From: Calditrichaceae bacterium | GTDB lineage: Bacteria; Calditrichota; Calditrichia; Calditrichales; Calditrichaceae | Assembly (NCBI GenBank): GCA_024763405.1 | Contig: JANTFQ010000021.1 | Location: 1-15,162 of the forward strand | Length of the DNA stretch: 15,162 nucleotides | Direction: 5' to 3' | Shown: piece by piece, positions 12,924 to 15,162 of the stretch | How positions within the stretch are numbered: position 1 is the first letter of the stretch | Layout: each line of letters begins with the position of its first letter | Translations under genes and position numbers: made by a program | The notes under the pieces: generated by a model | Seen by the model: the letters and a program-made list of their open reading frames with translations, nothing else | Databases searched by the model: none | What the model was told of the DNA's origin: nothing

Positions 12924-15162
12924 TTATTGATATTCATCCCAGCTTTTGTGGCAGAGAGGGAAACGGGGATTTTCATTTAAGGCTTCCATAACGCGCATGG
13001 CAATTTGACGGTTGGTGATCAGCATTACTTTAAAATCAACCGCGCCGCGGCGAATCAGGTAGCCGTTGGTTAATTCATCCTGCTGAAGATTTTTTGGAAT
13101 ATTAATGACCATATCGATATTTCCGCTGCGAATATATTCGAGCGCATTAGGCGATTTTTCCTCCAGCGGCCAGTAGAGTCGTTTTACCTGCAGGCCGTTT
13201 TTTCGTAAAAATTTAGCGGTTCCGTTCGTAGCGTAAAGGGTAATACCGCGATTGGCCAGTTGGCGTACGGGTTCTAATAATTCCGCCTTAGATTCGATGG
13301 AACCGGTGGAAAGCAAAACACTTTTAAATGGAAAACGGAACCCTACTGCTTGCAGGGCTTTTAAAAAGGCTTCATTAAAATTATCGCCCAGACAAGCCGC
13401 CTCACCGGTGGAAGCCATCTCCACACCGCTCACAGGGTCGGCGCCTTCTAAGCGCGTAAAGGAAAACTGCGGCGCCTTTACGCCCACATAATTCAGTTCA
13501 AAGGAAGATTTTGACGGGCGTTTGACTTTATCTCCCATTATGATGCGTGTGGCAAGATCAATTAAATTAACTTTAAGCATCTTGGAGACAAAGGGAAAAC
13601 TGCGCGATGCGCGCAGGTTGCATTCGATAACTTTTACTTCGTTTTGGCGGGCAATAAACTGAATATTCAGCGGTCCGCTAATTTGCAATTCGGAAGCTAT
13701 TGTTGCGGTGATGGAACGGATACGTCGAATGGTTTCGAGATAGAGCCGCTGGGGTGGGAAAACCAGAGTGGCATCCCCGGAATGCACACCGGCATTCTCC
13801 ACATGCTCAGAAATGGCGTAGGCGATAATTTCACCGTTCCGGGCTACCGCGTCCATTTCGATCTCTTTAGCATTTAACAAAAATTTACTGATTACCGTGG
13901 GGTGTTCCGGCGAGATAGTGACCGCTTTATTCAGGTAAAGCTCCAGCTCCGTGTCATTGGAGGCCACAGCCATCGCCGCGCCGCTCAGCACGTATGATGG
14001 CCGCACCAGGACCGGGTAGCCGGTTTTGGCGGCAAAGCGAAAGGCGTCCTCCATAGAAGTCAGTTCTTCCCATTCCGGCTGATCCACGCCAATGTGGTCC
14101 AACAGGGAGGAAAAGGTGTGTCGGTTTTCGGCCCGGTCAATCTGTTTAGGGTTGGTGCCGAGAACCGGGATTCCGGCCTGCTGCAGGGGCAGGGCCAGGT
14201 TGTTGGGAATCTGCCCGCCCATAGAAATAACCACGCCGCGCGTAGCCAGTTTTAACTGAATTTCAATCACCGATTCCAGGCTGATTTCATCAAAGATTAA
14301 AAAATCAAACTGGTCGTAATCGGTGCTTACCGTTTCCGGATTGTAGTTGAGCATTATGGTTTGATAACCCGTTTCTTTTAGCGTCATCCCGGCATTCACC
14401 GCGCACCAGTCAAACTCCACCGAACTACCGATACGGTAGGCGCCGGAGCCCAAGATCATAACCGGCTGTTCTTGCACCTTTTCGATATCATCCTGCATGG
14501 CGTTATAGGTCAGATAAAGATAATTGGTCTGTGCCGGATATTCGGCGGCCATCGTATCAATTTGCCGGATAAAAGGATGCAGATTCTGCCGGTGCCGCCA
14601 ATCGCGTACAACATCCACCTTTGTGTTACAGAGGGAGGCAATCTGCTTATCCGAAAATCCAGCCTGCTTCGATTTTTTTAACAGTTCAATGGGGGGCTGC
14701 CGATTGTTAAAGAGATTCAGTTCCCGCGCGGTATCGGAAACATTCTTCAATTTATGTAAAAACCAGCGATCGATTTTTGTCAGATTATGCACTTCGCTGA
14801 TGGTAAATCCCTGGCCGAATGCCTGCACAATGGCAAAGATACGTTCTTCCGTGGGCGCCTTCAGTTCATCGGTTAAGTCGGAAAAATGGAAATTTGCGTT
14901 GCCCACCAGACCTTCGGCGCCCGTTTCCAGCATACGCAGGCCTTTTTGAAGCGCCTCTTCGAAATGCCGTCCAATGGCCATAACCTCACCAACGGATTTC
15001 ATGCCGGAGCCGATTTTGCGGGAAACCCGTCGGAATTTTTTTAAATCCCAACGCGGGATTTTAACGACCACATAATCCAGCGCCGGTTCAAAAAAAGCAG
15101 AAGTAGTTTTAGTAACCGAATTTTTCAGTTCGGGCAGGGTAAAGCCCAAACCCAGTTTGGCG
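12924..15162 (-). CDS. carB: Carbamoyl-phosphate synthase large chain, C-terminal ~745 residues (5' end outside window)
   Basis: The frame is open to the window edge, so the first ~320 residues are missing. What remains covers the end of the first synthase half (FEPALDYVVVKIPRWDLKKF), the all-helical oligomerisation domain, the second ATP-grasp half (MILGSGAYRIGSSVEFDW, NPETVSTDYDQFD, RPSYVLSGAAMAV, EHVENAGVHSGDATLV) and the C-terminal MGS-like regulatory domain (about the last 150 residues). The enzyme makes carbamoyl phosphate from glutamine-derived ammonia, bicarbonate and two ATP for pyrimidines and arginine. Several motifs match animal CAD (CPS II) better than E. coli CarB: GGQIPNNLALPL, SGAAM, ISKFLLNAKEIEMDAV, VIECNLRASRSFPFVSK and VGVKAPQFSFTRLEGADPVSGVEM. 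Such CAD-like large chains occur, as I recall, in Bacteroidetes. The gene precedes the aminotransferase on the same strand. No frameshift or missing motif is seen. Confidence 0.96.
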   Translation of the reverse strand, partial: AKLGLGFTLPELKNSVTKTTSAFFEPALDYVVVKIPRWDLKKFRRVSRKIGSGMKSVGEVMAIGRHFEEALQKGLRMLETGAEGLVGNANFHFSDLTDELKAPTEERIFAIVQAFGQGFTISEVHNLTKIDRWFLHKLKNVSDTARELNLFNNRQPPIELLKKSKQAGFSDKQIASLCNTKVDVVRDWRHRQNLHPFIRQIDTMAAEYPAQTNYLYLTYNAMQDDIEKVQEQPVMILGSGAYRIGSSVEFDWCAVNAGMTLKETGYQTIMLNYNPETVSTDYDQFDFLIFDEISLESVIEIQLKLATRGVVISMGGQIPNNLALPLQQAGIPVLGTNPKQIDRAENRHTFSSLLDHIGVDQPEWEELTSMEDAFRFAAKTGYPVLVRPSYVLSGAAMAVASNDTELELYLNKAVTISPEHPTVISKFLLNAKEIEMDAVARNGEIIAYAISEHVENAGVHSGDATLVFPPQRLYLETIRRIRSITATIASELQISGPLNIQFIARQNEVKVIECNLRASRSFPFVSKMLKVNLIDLATRIIMGDKVKRPSKSSFELNYVGVKAPQFSFTRLEGADPVSGVEMASTGEAACLGDNFNEAFLKALQAVGFRFPFKSVLLSTGSIESKAELLEPVRQLANRGITLYATNGTAKFLRKNGLQVKRLYWPLEEKSPNALEYIRSGNIDMVINIPKNLQQDELTNGYLIRRGAVDFKVMLITNRQIAMRVMEALNENPRFPLCHKSWDEYQ

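Overview
This window most likely comes from an anaerobic or facultatively anaerobic bacterium of the Fibrobacteres-Chlorobi-Bacteroidetes (FCB) side of the tree, perhaps a Calditrichota-like lineage. The clues are an animal/Bacteroidetes-like carbamoyl-phosphate synthase large chain, a lipoprotein-type M3 dipeptidyl peptidase, moderate GC content, a dihydroorotate-dehydrogenase-like flavoprotein beside complex I-like genes, and intergenic spaces full of short tandem and palindromic repeats. This placement is inference from sequence flavour; no marker gene or search supports it.

Layout. Positions 1-5183 (+) hold the end of a complex I / group 4 hydrogenase-like operon: the tail of a NuoB-like subunit, a NuoC-like subunit, a NuoD/hydrogenase-large-subunit-like protein, a large iron-sulfur flavoprotein that fuses a NuoI-like ferredoxin to a GltD/NfnL-like NAD(P)H-binding module, and a dihydroorotate-dehydrogenase-like FMN protein, closed by a terminator. 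Positions 5506-8699 (+) hold a three-gene ferrous-iron uptake operon: a membrane-anchored DtxR-like regulator fused to FeoA-like domains, then FeoB encoded as two genes (cytosolic G protein and membrane permease). At 9159-11255 (+) is a secreted lipoprotein M3 metallopeptidase. A bidirectional terminator separates it from two minus-strand genes: a class III aminotransferase with a long N-terminal extension (11311-12798) and, upstream of it, the C-terminal two thirds of CarB (12924 to the window edge).

How the genes may work together. The large subunit of the first operon keeps one cysteine in each of the two places where [NiFe] hydrogenases have CxxC, and the second position is Glu in both (C70-V-P-E73 and C365-P-P-E368). 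It should therefore not carry a normal [NiFe] centre and belongs with energy-converting-hydrogenase-related (Ehr) complexes. The fusion protein could connect NAD(P)H to this membrane complex through up to four [4Fe-4S] clusters. The adjacent FMN protein makes the gene pair look like a rearranged dihydropyrimidine dehydrogenase (PreT-PreA) module docked on a complex I-like machine. This module is the best candidate in the window for an undescribed system.

The gaps hold several repeat families: a REP-like unit with a CCCCCTT...AAGGGGG hairpin followed by a GGGGGTTGT-type tail in three gaps, octamer arrays in opposite orientation on either side of the feo operon, and heptamer arrays. I found no rRNA, tRNA, CRISPR, transposase or phage gene.
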